A DNA stretch of 64,000 nt, taken from positions 12,127,730-12,191,729 of the forward strand of contig NW_024037059.1 in assembly GCF_015706575.1 (NCBI RefSeq), read 5' to 3'. The position numbers were made by a program, and so were the translations under genes. The notes under the pieces were generated by a model. That model was not told where the DNA came from and made no database searches. It worked only from the letters and a program-made list of their open reading frames with translations. Below, one piece after another: positions 22,690 through 34,675 of the stretch. Within the stretch, counting starts at the first letter, position 1. Each line of letters opens with the position of its first letter. Source of the DNA: Patiria miniata. Its lineage: Eukaryota; Echinodermata; Asteroidea; Valvatida; Asterinidae.

Positions 22690-23158
22690 AAGACCAGAAC
22701 AAAATTTGTAGATTATTGAGACCCAAATAAATAGAGAAAGAGCACAACAAAGAAAGAGGCCATATACAAAAATTGCTTCATTTTAAATTTTTGCCGGGCG
22801 GGGCTGGTTTTTTTTGGGGGGGAGGGGGGTCCTCGCCTCACATGAGAATGCTTACATATTTATACAGAACATGACCAACAAAACACATCGCATCCCACCA
22901 GTGAATACCCTACATGTCTTCACTCCTACTTTTCACGCTACTCTTATTTTATTAATGCACCACCTACGCTTGGTGTTTTGCATGGTTATCTAAACAAGCT
23001 ATCAGAGTCACAACTTACCCCTTGGTCTGATGGATGCTCAGGCTGATTTTCTTCCTGCATAGACACAATCTGGTGAGAAATTGAGATTGTTTCAATCAAT
23101 TGATGCACTCGTTAAATCCATTCAGTCTTTGTTAGAAATCAGCTACAGCATAAAGCGG
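22690..23158. other. Intergenic, poly-G tract
   Basis: No gene is seen. A T-run followed by a long G-rich tract lies at about 22808-22832. Confidence 0.5.
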
Positions 23159-23300
23159 TGTGCCACTACTCTTGTTTCAATATACAAGTGAGGATATCCA
23201 CTGAATACAGCAACAGAAATGAGAGTGATGTGCCACTACGCTTGTTTCAATATAAAAGTGAAGATATCCACAAAATACAGCAACAGAAATGAGAGAGATG
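23159..23300. repeat. 71-bp tandem duplication
   Basis: Two adjacent copies of a unit containing TGCCACTAC(T/G)CTTGTTTC and GATATCCAC, AATACAGCAACAGAAATGAG, differing at a handful of positions. It directly abuts the second copy of the 0.9-kb duplication. Confidence 0.85.
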
Positions 23301-24049
23301 TTCTCACTCCATATAATTAAGGAAGATGCTGAGTTGTGACTTCTGAGTGAAGGGCACTGAGCCTGCGTTATGGCTGCATCACATGCGGGGAAGAAAATTG
23401 AAACACAGGTGCGCATGTATGTTAAAGAAACAGGATTCTAGTTTTGGTCAGGAAACCAGACTGAATTACTCTGTGCAGCTAGGTTTGTATCAAATGTGGG
23501 CTCCGCGTTCGGGATGTCATAAAACTGACGATGGTGAGTAAAAAGCTCAGATTTTCCCAAGGTGTAGTATGTACAATCCACTATCTATCACAAGCGTCTT
23601 GGGCCAAGACTATGTGCGCACATGTACCCATGCATGTACCTATTCTGTTTCTTCCATTTCGATGTCTTCATCACTATCCAAAAGCCGAGCAGGTCGCTTT
23701 GTATTCCTCTGCCCAACACCAAGGGCCATGGACGTGCTTGGCATGGCAGAGTCATGGCTGGGAGTCACATCGACCAAATCAGCTGCTTCTCGAGCTCTCA
23801 TTGTTTTCCTTTAATATATTTGAAAAATATCCCAACACTTAACATACACTCTCTCTGCGCAAAAACTTATGAGACTGCATGATCTGAACATTTCCAAGTG
23901 CTTTCTCGGTAAATGCTTCAATATTTTCCCTGCCAAAAAAGAAGACTTTTTAGGACAACTTTGGACCTAGGCCTACATCATTTGTTTGTACATGCATTAT
24001 CTCTTTCTTTCTATGTCTTCCACTGTTTCTTTCAGTCCATCCAATGTGC
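23301..24049. repeat. 0.9-kb duplication, copy 2
   Basis: It has a single copy of the internal unit, plus an unrelated insertion of about 115 bp at 23495-23610. In this copy the minus-strand frame MPSTSMALGVGQRNTKRPAR runs on to LLDSDEDIEMEETE and a stop, so it keeps an acidic C-terminus that copy 1 loses through one missing base. Homology with copy 1 ends abruptly after TTCAGTCCATCC(A/G). Confidence 0.85.
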
Positions 24050-24300
24050 GCTCCGCAGTTCCCGATACCTGCGGTCGAAGCCCAAGCGTTAGCATCTTTC
24101 CAGATGCAAGTGATGCATCACAAGCACTTTAGTGGTAGCTCTACTTCGTTGTTGCCACCTCTCTTACACTGTCAGCATAGCTGCCATCCTTGAATGTGCT
24201 TATGTCATCATCCTTCAAAAATTTCTCCAATCGTTCCTCAACTGTCTCTTCCAATCTTTCTTCAAGTTCCATTTTCTCATACATCACCTCTTGCCCCCCT
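24050..24300 (-). pseudogene. Coding-like helical fragment
   Basis: The minus strand reads YEKMELEERLEETVEERLEK then FLKDDDISTFKDGSYADSV and REVATTK before a stop. The first part is a charged helix. Across the duplication edge, the text LDGLKETVEDIERKR fits the same helical style. The family is not recognised. It replaces the SWIM-YqaJ sequence that sits at the equivalent position next to copy 1. Confidence 0.4.
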
Positions 24301-24980
24301 CTGGAAAAGAAAAAAAAGGAGAAAAGGAAAAGAAAAGAAAAAAAGGCGCGGAGTCATATTGCTATTAAGTTAGTGGGCGAGGCCAACAGGACGGCAGAGC
24401 CAGTTGCTCATTACACGATGATGAAAAACGATACACAGTTGGGCCTATGCGCATCAACTGAGTCCGGACTTGCTAATGCTGACGCATGGCATCCGTGGGG
24501 TCAACTCGACGGCTGATCCGGCTGCTCACAGCAAACGATAACACTTGACAGTCACAGAGTCATAAATAATGTAGAATGTACATGGACGAATGTTGAAGTA
24601 TACAAACGATGAATTCATAAACAGTCACACACTACAGCCCGAGACTTTGCTTATGCTGACGCATGGCCTCGCTGGCCTGTCCTCAGGACGGCAGATGCCT
24701 GGCACGCACGTGATGAACGTCACACAGACACGACAGTCAACATAGCCAAAAACAATCCCGAAAAATCACTCTTCCCACAAACCATCCTGCCGACTAAGCC
24801 AGTGTAACGGCTACTCCGTCAAGAAATGGTGGATTGACACAGAAACTACGGACGACAAACAACTGATATATTAACATGCATTATCAACCCTTGGGAGCCA
24901 TCTTGCCAAACACTCAGCATGGCTTTACCCATAGTGCAATGCACAACAACATATTAGACTGGCAAACAGTCCCGCTACAG
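24301..24980. other. Intergenic
   Basis: Begins with an A/G-rich patch (24303-24345). No coding region is supported. Plus-strand frames lack protein-like composition. Confidence 0.5.
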
Positions 24981-25645
24981 TACTTCCAGTTGTCCTGAAC
25001 AACAGACCTAACCAATTGACTCACAAGTCACAGTGAACCATTTGACTTGCCCATCATAGTTGAAGAGCAGATAAACACACATTGTTTGCATGCTGATCAT
25101 TTGTTACATCAACCCTGTTGATGTGTTATTGGTTGTTGTCTAGAAGCAAAGCTGTCAAGATAACTGATGACGCAATTTAATCCTCTTCCTGTATTATGCT
25201 TGTTGTGCTCAAACCTTCCATGGATTGTTTAAGTGCACACCAGCCTTCATGGTTGCAGCCCCAAGCAAATCCTCAGCCAGGTGGGTAGCAAAGAAAGTGG
25301 TAGGTGGACCTCTCGGAGAAGACACAAGCCTATATAAATAAACCTTGTTGCAAGTAGGTTAAGAACTGAAATACATGTCAATTCAGGGAAATTAACTTCT
25401 CACTGATCAGTAAATTTTCCTTTTATTTCAGAAATCACTTTTGTACAATTCATTTACAATGGATTTACAATAATAATAGCAAATAAACAATTCTATACAA
25501 AGTCCTTCTCTAAAGGATCGTTTCAGCATAAATTATTCATGGGGTGTAAATGCAGTGTTAAGTAGAATCGGCCGAATAGTGATTGCTTAGTGTTCAAAAA
25601 ATATAAATGTGATAATTATTATAATAATCTTCTGTTAAAATGCTA
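24981..25645. repeat. Dispersed repeat A, copy 3
   Basis: It matches about 18840-19432, lacks the first 175 bp of copies 1 and 2, and carries an extra block at about 25445-25525. More diverged than copies 1 and 2 are from each other. Confidence 0.8.
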
Positions 25646-28300
25646 CACGCATATTAGGTGGCAGCAACCTTTCTGCGACATGGTTTTGAATCCAGGTTTC
25701 TCCACAGTGTAAAACATCTGTCTACTGCTCTGGTTTTCCTGCTACAGGTGCACGTCCATCCACGATTCATCAGTTCCTTTCATTGCGAGCTCTGTCAAGA
25801 ATGCTCTCTCCAAAAAATGAACAATTATTAACGGATAGGCTTGATGGAGACAGATGTTTCAATGGGCAGTGTACAGTACTTGCACTTGCTTACCACTTAA
25901 TATTCAAAGGACTTTACCAGGGTATTTCTTTCCATCTCTCAACTGAATATCTGATACTTTACCTTCTTTTCACAATTCTTCTCTCACTTTGGCCAGACTC
26001 GCAATAGAAACTTTTGTCAATGATTCAGTAAGCCAAATACCATGCTTTGACTTTGCCCTGTGCGTTCCAGGTAAATAATTCCTTTACAGAGCTCTGATCC
26101 ATGGACAATTGTGGTTGTGCATACCGAGATCAATACAAGAAATGTTCCGTTTTTGGCCACATGTCAAAATAATAAAAGAACAGGCCTTTAAAAAAAAGCT
26201 ATTGTTTTGGATGTTTATGGCTACTCCTCCTAGAATACTTCTTTTTCCGCTTCTGTTGATTTGATGATCAACATCTTGTGAACCTCCAGATGGTTACACG
26301 TACACGTCAATATCTTCTATCAAACTTCATTAGAACCCAGAGCACCGCATTTAGAAACAGAGGGATTGATGAATCAAACACGCACCAATTCTGCTTGGTG
26401 TCGTGCATTCATGTGGTTCTTTCCCAGATGTAACATAAAAAATTTGAATTCAATACTGACTGAAATCTGTTCAATTTCTTTGTTAAATGTCATGTGTTTG
26501 ATTTGCAGGGCATGTCTTGTTGCATTTCGAGGGCATTTATTTTTTAACAATTCCAAGAGAGAGTTGACCCCAAGATAAATAAAACGGAGAAAATTGTTTT
26601 CCCAAGAATGATATTGCTTCAACGGGATAAATTAAATTCAATTTGGGGTTACGCTCATCAATGACCAATTTTGTAACCAACAAGTAATTGGATTCACTGT
26701 AGCACTCGGTATACAATGTTTATGTAATATGTCAGTGGTCTGCCTAATTCTGAAAATATAGAAAAACAGAGAGTTTTCTAAGTGGTTTGACATTCTTGCT
26801 TGCTACTGGTATCTATCAAAGAAACTTGTCTTGGAGAATGAAGAAAGGGGAGCGAGATTTAGACCATAGAAATGCAGTTTTACACTCAGATTATATTGCA
26901 AAGATTTTCCTTGAAAACATAACCAGATTAATTTTGTGGCAAATGAAATGTGGAATGCCAAAACTTTTTTAGGTTTTGAAATTAAATTAAAAATTGAGTA
27001 GTCCCTGTTATCCATTTACAAACCCTTTTTCTTGAAAATGATAGAAACATACATGTACTTTAGAATACTGTTGTAAATGTTAAGCTGGTATTATCATTCA
27101 ATGAATATTTCAATGTCCTGGTTCATTTCATCATGATAATGTTACAAACATTAAACAAAATTTGTCAAGAACATTATCTTTCGGACACACTTCCTGCATC
27201 CTAGAACAGTTATGCAGAATTTATACGTAACTTCCCTTTTCTTCTTCTTTTCTGTTAGAATTCAACACTTAAATATATTTCTGTAATATAAAACATAATA
27301 AAAGAAAAAATAAGAAATCTTTCCAAAATCCTGTGGTTTAGAGTACTATACATATTCATTTTGTCCATTATTGTAAGCTTAATTATTGAACTGCTTTAAA
27401 TTTTTAATTTTAATTTTAATCTTGGATTTGTTTTATTCTGGTTTGTTGGGGTTTAAGTACTTTTTCTTTTTATATGTCTAATTTAATTGATTGTTGATGT
27501 TTTTATTGTTAATTGTTTGTTTTAATTCAAGTTATCTTACTGTTTTAGTGTAAAGGAACCAGGGCCCTCATGGAAAAGGTAGTTTTAGTGTATAGTACAA
27601 CTTTCAATAACTGTTCAATATGTATGCAGGGCATTTGAGGGAGCCATATTTTCTTTTGTATTATTTCTTAAAATAAACACCTGGTAGTAATTTTTGTGGT
27701 TACTGCTTCATGTTTTTCCAGTCAGATAACTGTGACATGGAGTTGTGAATGTAAGTGCTTTAGATAAATTCATTCAAAGCTTCAAGACTACATCTGCCTT
27801 ACCTGTGGTATGATTCAGGTAACAAAAATTGACTTTCGGGCAGGGCCAGCTTGCATTTACAGTGGAGAAAAATGTTACTTTAAATGACGTTGGGCCAAGT
27901 TTTGCACTGTTGAGTTGGTAACTAAATCATGGATATGGTTGTTTCTCCATTGCACCATTCTCCATCTTGACATCATTCCAGCTTTGAACGAGCAACAGTG
28001 GCAACATTTGCATGGAATGCTTCACTTCTTAGATTACAACTGGGAACTTCGGAAGAGTTGCTCTTCACAACCAATAAAGTGGTTCAAAACAAAAGCATCC
28101 ACTCTTGAAGGCTGCTCAATGTATTATTATACTTCATTGCGGTAAAACAAAGATGGAGAAGCAGTGTTGGACAGTTCACTCTGCCAAGTTGTTTCAAGGC
28201 CTAAAATAGCTTCACCCGGGATCATCCAAGTGGCACGTTGCGGTTGCTGCAAGGTCTTTACAACAGGTACCATCCATCTGATAGCAAACAGAGATAGATC
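25646..28300. other. AT-rich non-coding stretch
   Basis: No gene, RNA or clear repeat was seen on either strand. 27.3-27.55 kb is strongly T-rich. Confidence 0.5.
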
Positions 28301-29620
28301 GTTGACATGTTAGCATAATAATCTCTTCACTGAGTGAACGCATGACAGTTCTTCACTATGACACCTTTACCCAGAGCTGTGACAGTAGCTTAAGGAAGCC
28401 TCTACATCACAGTGTAAATTGTTTACCCAGCAGCAAGTGAAGACCTCTTGACAATTTGTCATAGTAACATCACTTTACCATGCTAACATGCGATATCTCT
28501 ACCCAGAGCTTGACGGGTCATCATAATGAGCTCCTGCCATCCAGCAACACAAGGAACATGCTTATCACAGCATCATCTGTCCAGCCATCAGCAGCAAGTG
28601 GCAACATCTCTACCTAGAGCTGTGACAGTTTATCATGAGGGAGCTGTTTCCTTTCAGCAGCACAAAGATACATGTGATGCAGTAGTGTAATCAGTCACCC
28701 AGCAGCAAGTGGCTGCTCTACAAATTGAAACCTTTCTACCTGGTATAAGATCCAAAGCTACAAAATATCATTATGATGTGATTGTCCCACCAAACTGTAA
28801 ATGGAGACCTGTGACAACTTGCCACAGTGTCATCTTTCTACCCAGTCACTAGAGCAAATGGAGACCTACCACTATTTATCACAGTTTTGCCACAAAGTGC
28901 ACCTGTGGCATTTCTTCACTGTGGCATCTTCGCCCAGAGCTATACGAGGAAGCTCTTTGTCAAAGCGTCCAGACAGATGTCTAGCCAGCAGCAAGTGAAG
29001 ACATGTGGCAGTTTGTCATGGTAACATCTCTCCAGCATCTAAAATTGCATCATCTCCACCCAGAGCTGTACAGTTCATCACGATGAGCTCTTACCATTTA
29101 GCAGCACAAAGAAACGTGAGAGTGATAATGCAATCAGTCCGCCAGACAGCAAATGAAGAATTTCAGTTCTTCACCTCAAAATGACTTGTCTCAGAGCTAC
29201 AACAAGCCGTCACAGTGAAGTCATTCCATTCAACAACAGGAAACCTGTCGTAGGTAAAAGACAACGTCATCTGTCCACCAAGCAGCTGATGAACATCCAT
29301 GAGAATTTATCAAAGTGACATCTCCAACAAGTTCTTCAAAATGGTATATCTCTACCCAGTACAGAGCCACAACAGATAATTAGTAAGATGCCTTTTCACC
29401 AAGCTTCAAAAGGAAACCTGTGATGTCATCACTGTCCCATGTGTCCAACAAGAAGCTGATGAGGTCTTATAATCATTGCATTGCCTTCTCTGCAGCTACA
29501 TTTTTACTTTGTGCATACATGAAGTTGGAGTGCAGGAACACTTTCACGTACCTTTGGTGACATCCATCCTCCCATCAACCTGTGGACACCTGTGACATCT
29601 GTCAATGGAGTACAAACTAA
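28301..29620. repeat. Degenerate tandem array, irregular period near 120 bp
   Basis: The phrase ACCCAGAGCTGTGACAGT and variants recurs near 28370, 28501, 28611, 28933, 29057, 29190 and 29355. It is accompanied in the same order by CAGCAGCAAGTG, ATGAGCTC, CATCTCTACC and ATCACAGT motifs. Spacing varies from about 90 to 165 bp. All frames are closed, so it is an old non-coding satellite-like array. Confidence 0.6.
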
Positions 29621-30574
29621 ACCGGGAAAATGTTACCTTCACACTTAGTTAGCTCTGACAGTTTATCATTTTGTAGTAACCACAAAAATTGTTAAAGTTT
29701 TACTTCTTTTTTGGCCAACCAATAGCAGATGGTGTGGATATGATCATAATGTCAGCAGTCAGATCAGCACTATTCAGAATGGGCTGAAGTCTGTTTGGGG
29801 TGACTGGTTAAAGAGATCTGGAGTAGAGATCTGGAGCAGAAACCTCATTAAGAGGACAAGAAGATGAAGTGGGGTTTATGATTGGTGATGTTACAGGTAG
29901 AACCGTACACTGGCTCCCTGGAATGGCCTCACATCAGGGTGTTGGTTAGGAGATCATTCCTAGCTGATGGAGACAGTGTGTCACATACCTGTACATACAT
30001 TTTCTGACAAGCAAAACCTGAGGGAGTTCCATTTAGTCATTTTAAGTTTGGGTAGTTGGGGTAGTTCTGCATCAGAATTGGATTTTGTTCCATTTTTTCC
30101 TTATTTTCTTCCCTGGAAGTAATATTCAGTTTCAAACAGTATCAAGACTCCTTAACCATTAAAACAGATTTTTTTTTAAGATCGTGCTTAAGTTACCCCT
30201 CTACCAGTAGTACCTTTTAAATTTAAAAGCAAACTTTCATAGGCGTAGAGAATTATTTGATTATACTCTGCAAGGGAATTCTTTAAAACAAAGTGCAAAA
30301 TCCCATTCGCCCATGGGGAATGGGAAATACTATTCAATAGTTAGGATTATTCTTGTTCCATGACACGGTATCTGTGTGCAAATGCATGCTGACGTGCGTT
30401 CAGCATTGTGCATAGCGCATAATTGTTCCAAAGAGCCAGCGTTACTGCGTGGGGTTCAAACATTTTCGTGAAGGGGTAGTTTGGAAGAGAGAAATGCATT
30501 TCTACCAATTTTTTTTATTGAAATAAAAGTCCAAATATATCAAATGACAAGAGTCTATATATCAATATATAAAA
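29621..30574. other. Intergenic
   Basis: No supportable feature was seen on either strand. Confidence 0.5.
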
Positions 30575-30736
30575 CAAATATTGAGTGGCTTTAAATTGTG
30601 AAATGTGAGGAATATTATCACTCTGTAAAATCTGGACTTTTCCAGTTCGCTCGGCTTCGCCTCGTGAAATGGAAAAGTCCAGATTTTATCTTGCAACAAT
30701 ATTCCTCCAATTTCACTCTGAGCCACTCAATATTTG
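30575..30736. mobile_element. Foldback MITE, 162 bp
   Basis: CAAATATTGAGTGGCT at the left end is mirrored by AGCCACTCAATATTTG at the right end. The arms continue (GTGAAAT.GAGGAATATT, AAAATCTGGACTTTTCCA) nearly to the centre, leaving a GC-rich loop TTCGCTCGGCTTCGCCTCGT. Nearly the whole length is an imperfect palindrome. Confidence 0.85.
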
Positions 30737-30803
30737 TATATTACTGCACATCAGGTTTGATTCCTCTTCAACATAGAGGCATACACACACAATATTTGAG
30801 GTT

Positions 30804-31077
30804 GTTACAACTGATAATGTATCGCCAACCAATAATATTACACAAATATGACCAATCACTAGCCGATAATATTTAACAAAAAAATGACTGATAGTGTAGT
30901 AAAGATAGTACACTATTGGTCAATCCTTGTTACATTATCAGTCCGAACCAATTAATATACTACACTCTTAGTCAATTTCTGTTACATTATCGGTTGGTGA
31001 TACAGTATCGGTCAATTTGTGTGACATTATTGGTTGGTGACAAATTATCTGTTGGTTACAACATTATCAGTTGTAAC
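30804..31077. mobile_element. Second foldback element, about 274 bp
   Basis: Ends GTTACAACTGATAATGT and ACATTATCAGTTGTAAC are perfect inverted repeats. Each arm also contains several short related modules of the type ACATTATCGGTTGGTGA, tandem in the right arm and inverted in the left arm. No coding capacity. Confidence 0.75.
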
Positions 31078-31860
31078 AGAGGTCAGGAAGTTAATTTGAA
31101 AAGAATTTTTAAAATTATTACACGTAGGTATAATTCCAGATCATATTTTAGGGACAGAAGTGCAACAAGACATGGCTAGTTGAACATTCACTTCAATTTC
31201 ATGAGAATTTGTTTGAAATGCTAAAAACAGAAGAAAAGGTATGCCACAAATGTACATCATGGCAGCATGCAGAAGTGGTTGTTGGCAGGATTCAACCTAA
31301 TGTCACTGTTCAGGATGTATGAGTACAATCCATGCCCAGCCAAGTTCTGAAGACATCTTTATGAGTCATCGAGCTCGTTTTCTGAGACTAAATGTACAAT
31401 CCTTGGAAAGAACTGTTGTGCTTCCATTTCTTGGGCATACAAAATAAAACCAACTCAGGCTTACTAAATAAAAGACCTGAATCCATTTGTCTACATGTAT
31501 ACCACTCGTCAACATGTATACTTGCATTCAGTGCTATTATGAATAACTTCTCCATTGATGACAATATCACAAATCAAATATGAACATTCCCTTAATTTGT
31601 ATAACCTTGTACTTAGGTTGTCTGTTCTTTTGCTGAAGTGCCAATTCGGGCTTTTTCGCAAAACTTGTAAAAGAGACATTCTTTTTGTTCTGATTTTTCT
31701 TTCTTCTTCTCCTTATTCTCCTTTTTTGTCCCTGGCAAATCACATAGACTTTGTACACGTCTTTTCTCGACGCCATTTTTGGCAATAATCTTTGTCGTAC
31801 ATCATTTAAAGTCAGCATAGGCATAGTCCTATATAGAAAAGTTGTGTCCCAAATAGTGAC
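31078..31860. other. Intergenic
   Basis: Nothing recognisable. Short frames on both strands overlap one another and have no protein-like features. Confidence 0.5.
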
Positions 31861-31884
31861 ATCACCATGATGTCATCATGGGGT

Positions 31885-31896
31885 CACGTGACGTCA
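31885..31896. promoter_or_regulatory. Overlapping E-box and CRE
   Basis: CACGTG (31885-31890) overlaps a perfect palindromic CRE, TGACGTCA (31889-31896). A further half-palindrome, ATGATGTCATCAT, lies about 20 bp upstream. Such sites bind USF/Myc-type bHLH and CREB/ATF-type bZIP proteins. It lies about 350 bp upstream of the plus-strand frame at 32228-32581. Promoter function is inference. Confidence 0.35.
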
Positions 31897-32227
31897 CGTT
31901 AAATCTTTGAAAATTAGTATAAAATCAATCGTGAGAGACCCGAACTTGACATTTGCGGGAATTGATAGAATAATCCAGGATCTTCATCTTATCTCGTGTC
32001 AGCAAAATCACATGACCCTTTCTTCCGGTCCAAACTGGAAGTAAGTCGAAGTGCTTTATAATTTAAAATTGGAAAAAAATGTGAACTTGCTTGCAACGAT
32101 GTTAGTGTGTGGCTAGGTTACGTTGTACTTCACAAAAAAATTACCGGTGACGTCATTACATGTTAGAGCGCCCTCTTGGAGCAGGTTGAAACAAGTGTAA
32201 AATAGGAAATGGTTCAAAACACAAATC

Positions 32228-32581
32228 ATGTCTGCTATAATTTGGCATCAGAAATTAGTCTTGCAAAATGCTCAGCAACTACTGGACACAGTCACTTTGA
32301 AGCTGCCACTTGCACTTGAGGTACAATATTTGCAAGGATGTATTCAAGTTTCCCAATATCACACTGCACTTGTATGCCTGTGTGATGGAAATGTGAAAAG
32401 GATGATCGGCCCGTGTGATTTGCGGTCCGTCAAACTTGTCCAAGATGTTACCAGGACGATAGCGCTGCCACCAGGCGGAAAATTTATAGGCCCTAAACCC
32501 CCGGAGTTCCGCTTCACCGGTTTAGTATTTCTTAATCTGCGTCTTAGGTTCGTAGTCAAAATATATGACCCAGTGAAGTAG
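32228..32581 (+). CDS. Possible exon, unrecognised
   Basis: A 117-codon frame has a convincingly protein-like part, LLDTVTLKLPLALEVQYLQG then CIQVSQYHTALVCLCDGN. It is helical and resembles solenoid repeats of large scaffold proteins, but I cannot name the family. A CATCAG acceptor precedes AAATTAGTC near 32250, so the start Met is uncertain. The last third (from about codon 70) is less protein-like and may be intron. Confidence 0.35.
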   Translation: MSAIIWHQKLVLQNAQQLLDTVTLKLPLALEVQYLQGCIQVSQYHTALVCLCDGNVKRMIGPCDLRSVKLVQDVTRTIALPPGGKFIGPKPPEFRFTGLVFLNLRLRFVVKIYDPVK

Positions 32582-32599
32582 TCAAGTGAAGTGACAAAC

Positions 32600-33170
32600 A
32601 GTCTTACTAACTCCTAAGGACTGACTCAAGAAAGCTACAATTCAGGCAAATATTCAGCACAACTCGAAAACTAGTAATTTAATTCAAAACTGAACAACAG
32701 TCAAAAAGAACAATGCTAATGATGAGCTTAAACGTAAATTGATTCAAAGCTGAGAAAAACAATAAATGGCAGTGCACTTTGCACTGGTGAGGAATGAGTC
32801 TAGGGGCCTAATCTCTGGAATTTATTTACCGAGGGGGGGATACCTTATAGGATAGTGCTCTCTGCACTGGGAGGCAAAACGATCAGTCTCTAAGTTGTCC
32901 CTAACCTCTACTATAAACTTAACAACGGGCAAATACTATGCCCCTAAAAAACTAATATGACTAGGTAATTGCGTCTGCCAGTTCAAAAACAAATACCACT
33001 ACGTTAGGCAATTCCGTCTGCCAGTCCAAATGTCTCGCTAAGTCAAGGCCTCTGACGTGTCTGCCAGTAGTTTCTTGAATCTGCTTAGCTCCTGAGATAA
33101 CTTAGATGACCTTAAATTATTTTATCCAGCTCCTCCATTCCAATAATAAGTGACTTACAAAGTGTCCTCC
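32600..33170. other. Intergenic
   Basis: No feature seen apart from a few short local repeats (ATTCCGTCTGCCAGTCCAA-like). Confidence 0.5.
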
Positions 33171-33420
33171 AAATTCGGCTCCTCAATTGGCTCCTCTGCT
33201 CCTCAACTCCTTAACTGGCTCCTCTGCTCCTCAGCTCCTCACTGGCTCCTCGGTTCCTCACTGGCTCCTCAGTTCCTTAATTCCAACCCTCCCTAATTTA
33301 AATTAGATTTAATTAAACTATTTTCCCCTAGCGAATATGCGAATAACAACCGGGCTCCATATGTGCCTATGAGCTCCTTAAATGGCTCCTAAGCTGGCTC
33401 CTCAGCTCCTCCATTACTCC
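33171..33420. repeat. GGCTCCTC-type low-complexity tandem repeat
   Basis: Dense, irregular repetition of (A/T)GGCTCCTC(A/T) and GCTCCTCA over 250 bp, reappearing once near 33545. It is non-coding. Confidence 0.85.
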
Positions 33421-34424
33421 TCAACTTCTCAATTCCAAACCTCCCTAACTTAATTTATAATAACCATTTTCCCAGTGAATATGCACGCTAATGTAAACAT
33501 TAAACTGGCTTTGTACGTGCCTATTAGTATTAATTAGCTCCCTCACCAGCTCCTCAACTCAGAGATCAGCAGTACAACTACAACTTGACAAACTCAGAAC
33601 TAAATCACCCGAACCCCGAATTCACAAAAATCTGCCCTATTTATACTCTTTGGATCGCGCACCTTACACACAGACTGTGCGTACGCATAGTAAATAAGCC
33701 ATGCCCACAAGTTGTAAACTAGCAAAAAATTACTATGCACAACAAAGTTTTCATTCATCTGAAAAAAAACCTAATAATTTATGCTGTACATTCATCTCTT
33801 AAGTACACAAATAATCCTTAAATCCTAAGCTTTCATCTACACTGAAAACAGATTTCCCCAGATTTCTCACGATAAGGCAAAAACAAAGTTGGTGACTGAA
33901 CGTAAACTTGACCTTATTTCAATGATAAAAATCCAGTGATGTCATACTCATAAATTTTTATGAAGCATTTCAGGCCTTGGCAGACGAAAACATTGCAAAT
34001 TTCGGTAAATAATTCCCTACTGAAATATTTTCTGCCAAAAACTTAGTCTAAGTGTTGAAATACGTAAAGATAAAGGAAATTCAACTTTCTGCTCTTATAA
34101 ATCTCAGTTTTATAATCTAAAATCAGAAATAATCTTTAAAAACTTTAGGCCAATCTGAACGGATTTTAGAAGCAAGGAGGCGGCCATGTTGGATTTACCC
34201 TAACTCTATTTTTAGCACTCACACAAACACATGGCAGTGGCAGTGCATAAAAACAGCTGACGGTTGGTGAATACTAGCGACAAAAAAAAGTCATCAAACA
34301 GTTATAAAAGTGGATGGAACCTAATAAAAAGTTACCCAGGCGTACAGGTGAGTCTAAGAAAATGACCAGGGCCGCATTTTCGTCACACCTGTATTTCTTT
34401 GGGCAAAGTTCAAACATCAATTAG
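33421..34424. other. Intergenic
   Basis: No supportable gene. Composition is AT-rich. Confidence 0.5.
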
Positions 34425-34675
34425 CTATTTCAAAAAAAAAATATTAACTTCTTCATAATTTTGAACTTGACCTGTGTTTGCATATCTTATTGAACTGTGA
34501 ACCACGCGGAATTCTGAACACTTGCAATTTGAGTTTTTTCTCACTTTCTGTACCGAATTATTCGTAATTGTGAAGTGCTCTGACACTTACCGGTAGTATC
34601 AAGCTATTTAAGCATTATTCTTATTTTTTATCAAATCAGTTTCCAACTTTGAAAATAACATCCTATCCTCCTTTA
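34425..34675. repeat. 250-bp direct repeat R, left copy
   Basis: It is about 95% identical by eye to 38970-39217, in the same orientation. Both begin CTATTTCAAAAAAAAA and end CTATCC(T/C)CCTTTA. It abuts the left end of the 4.3-kb unit exactly. It does not begin TG or end CA as an LTR would. Confidence 0.9.
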
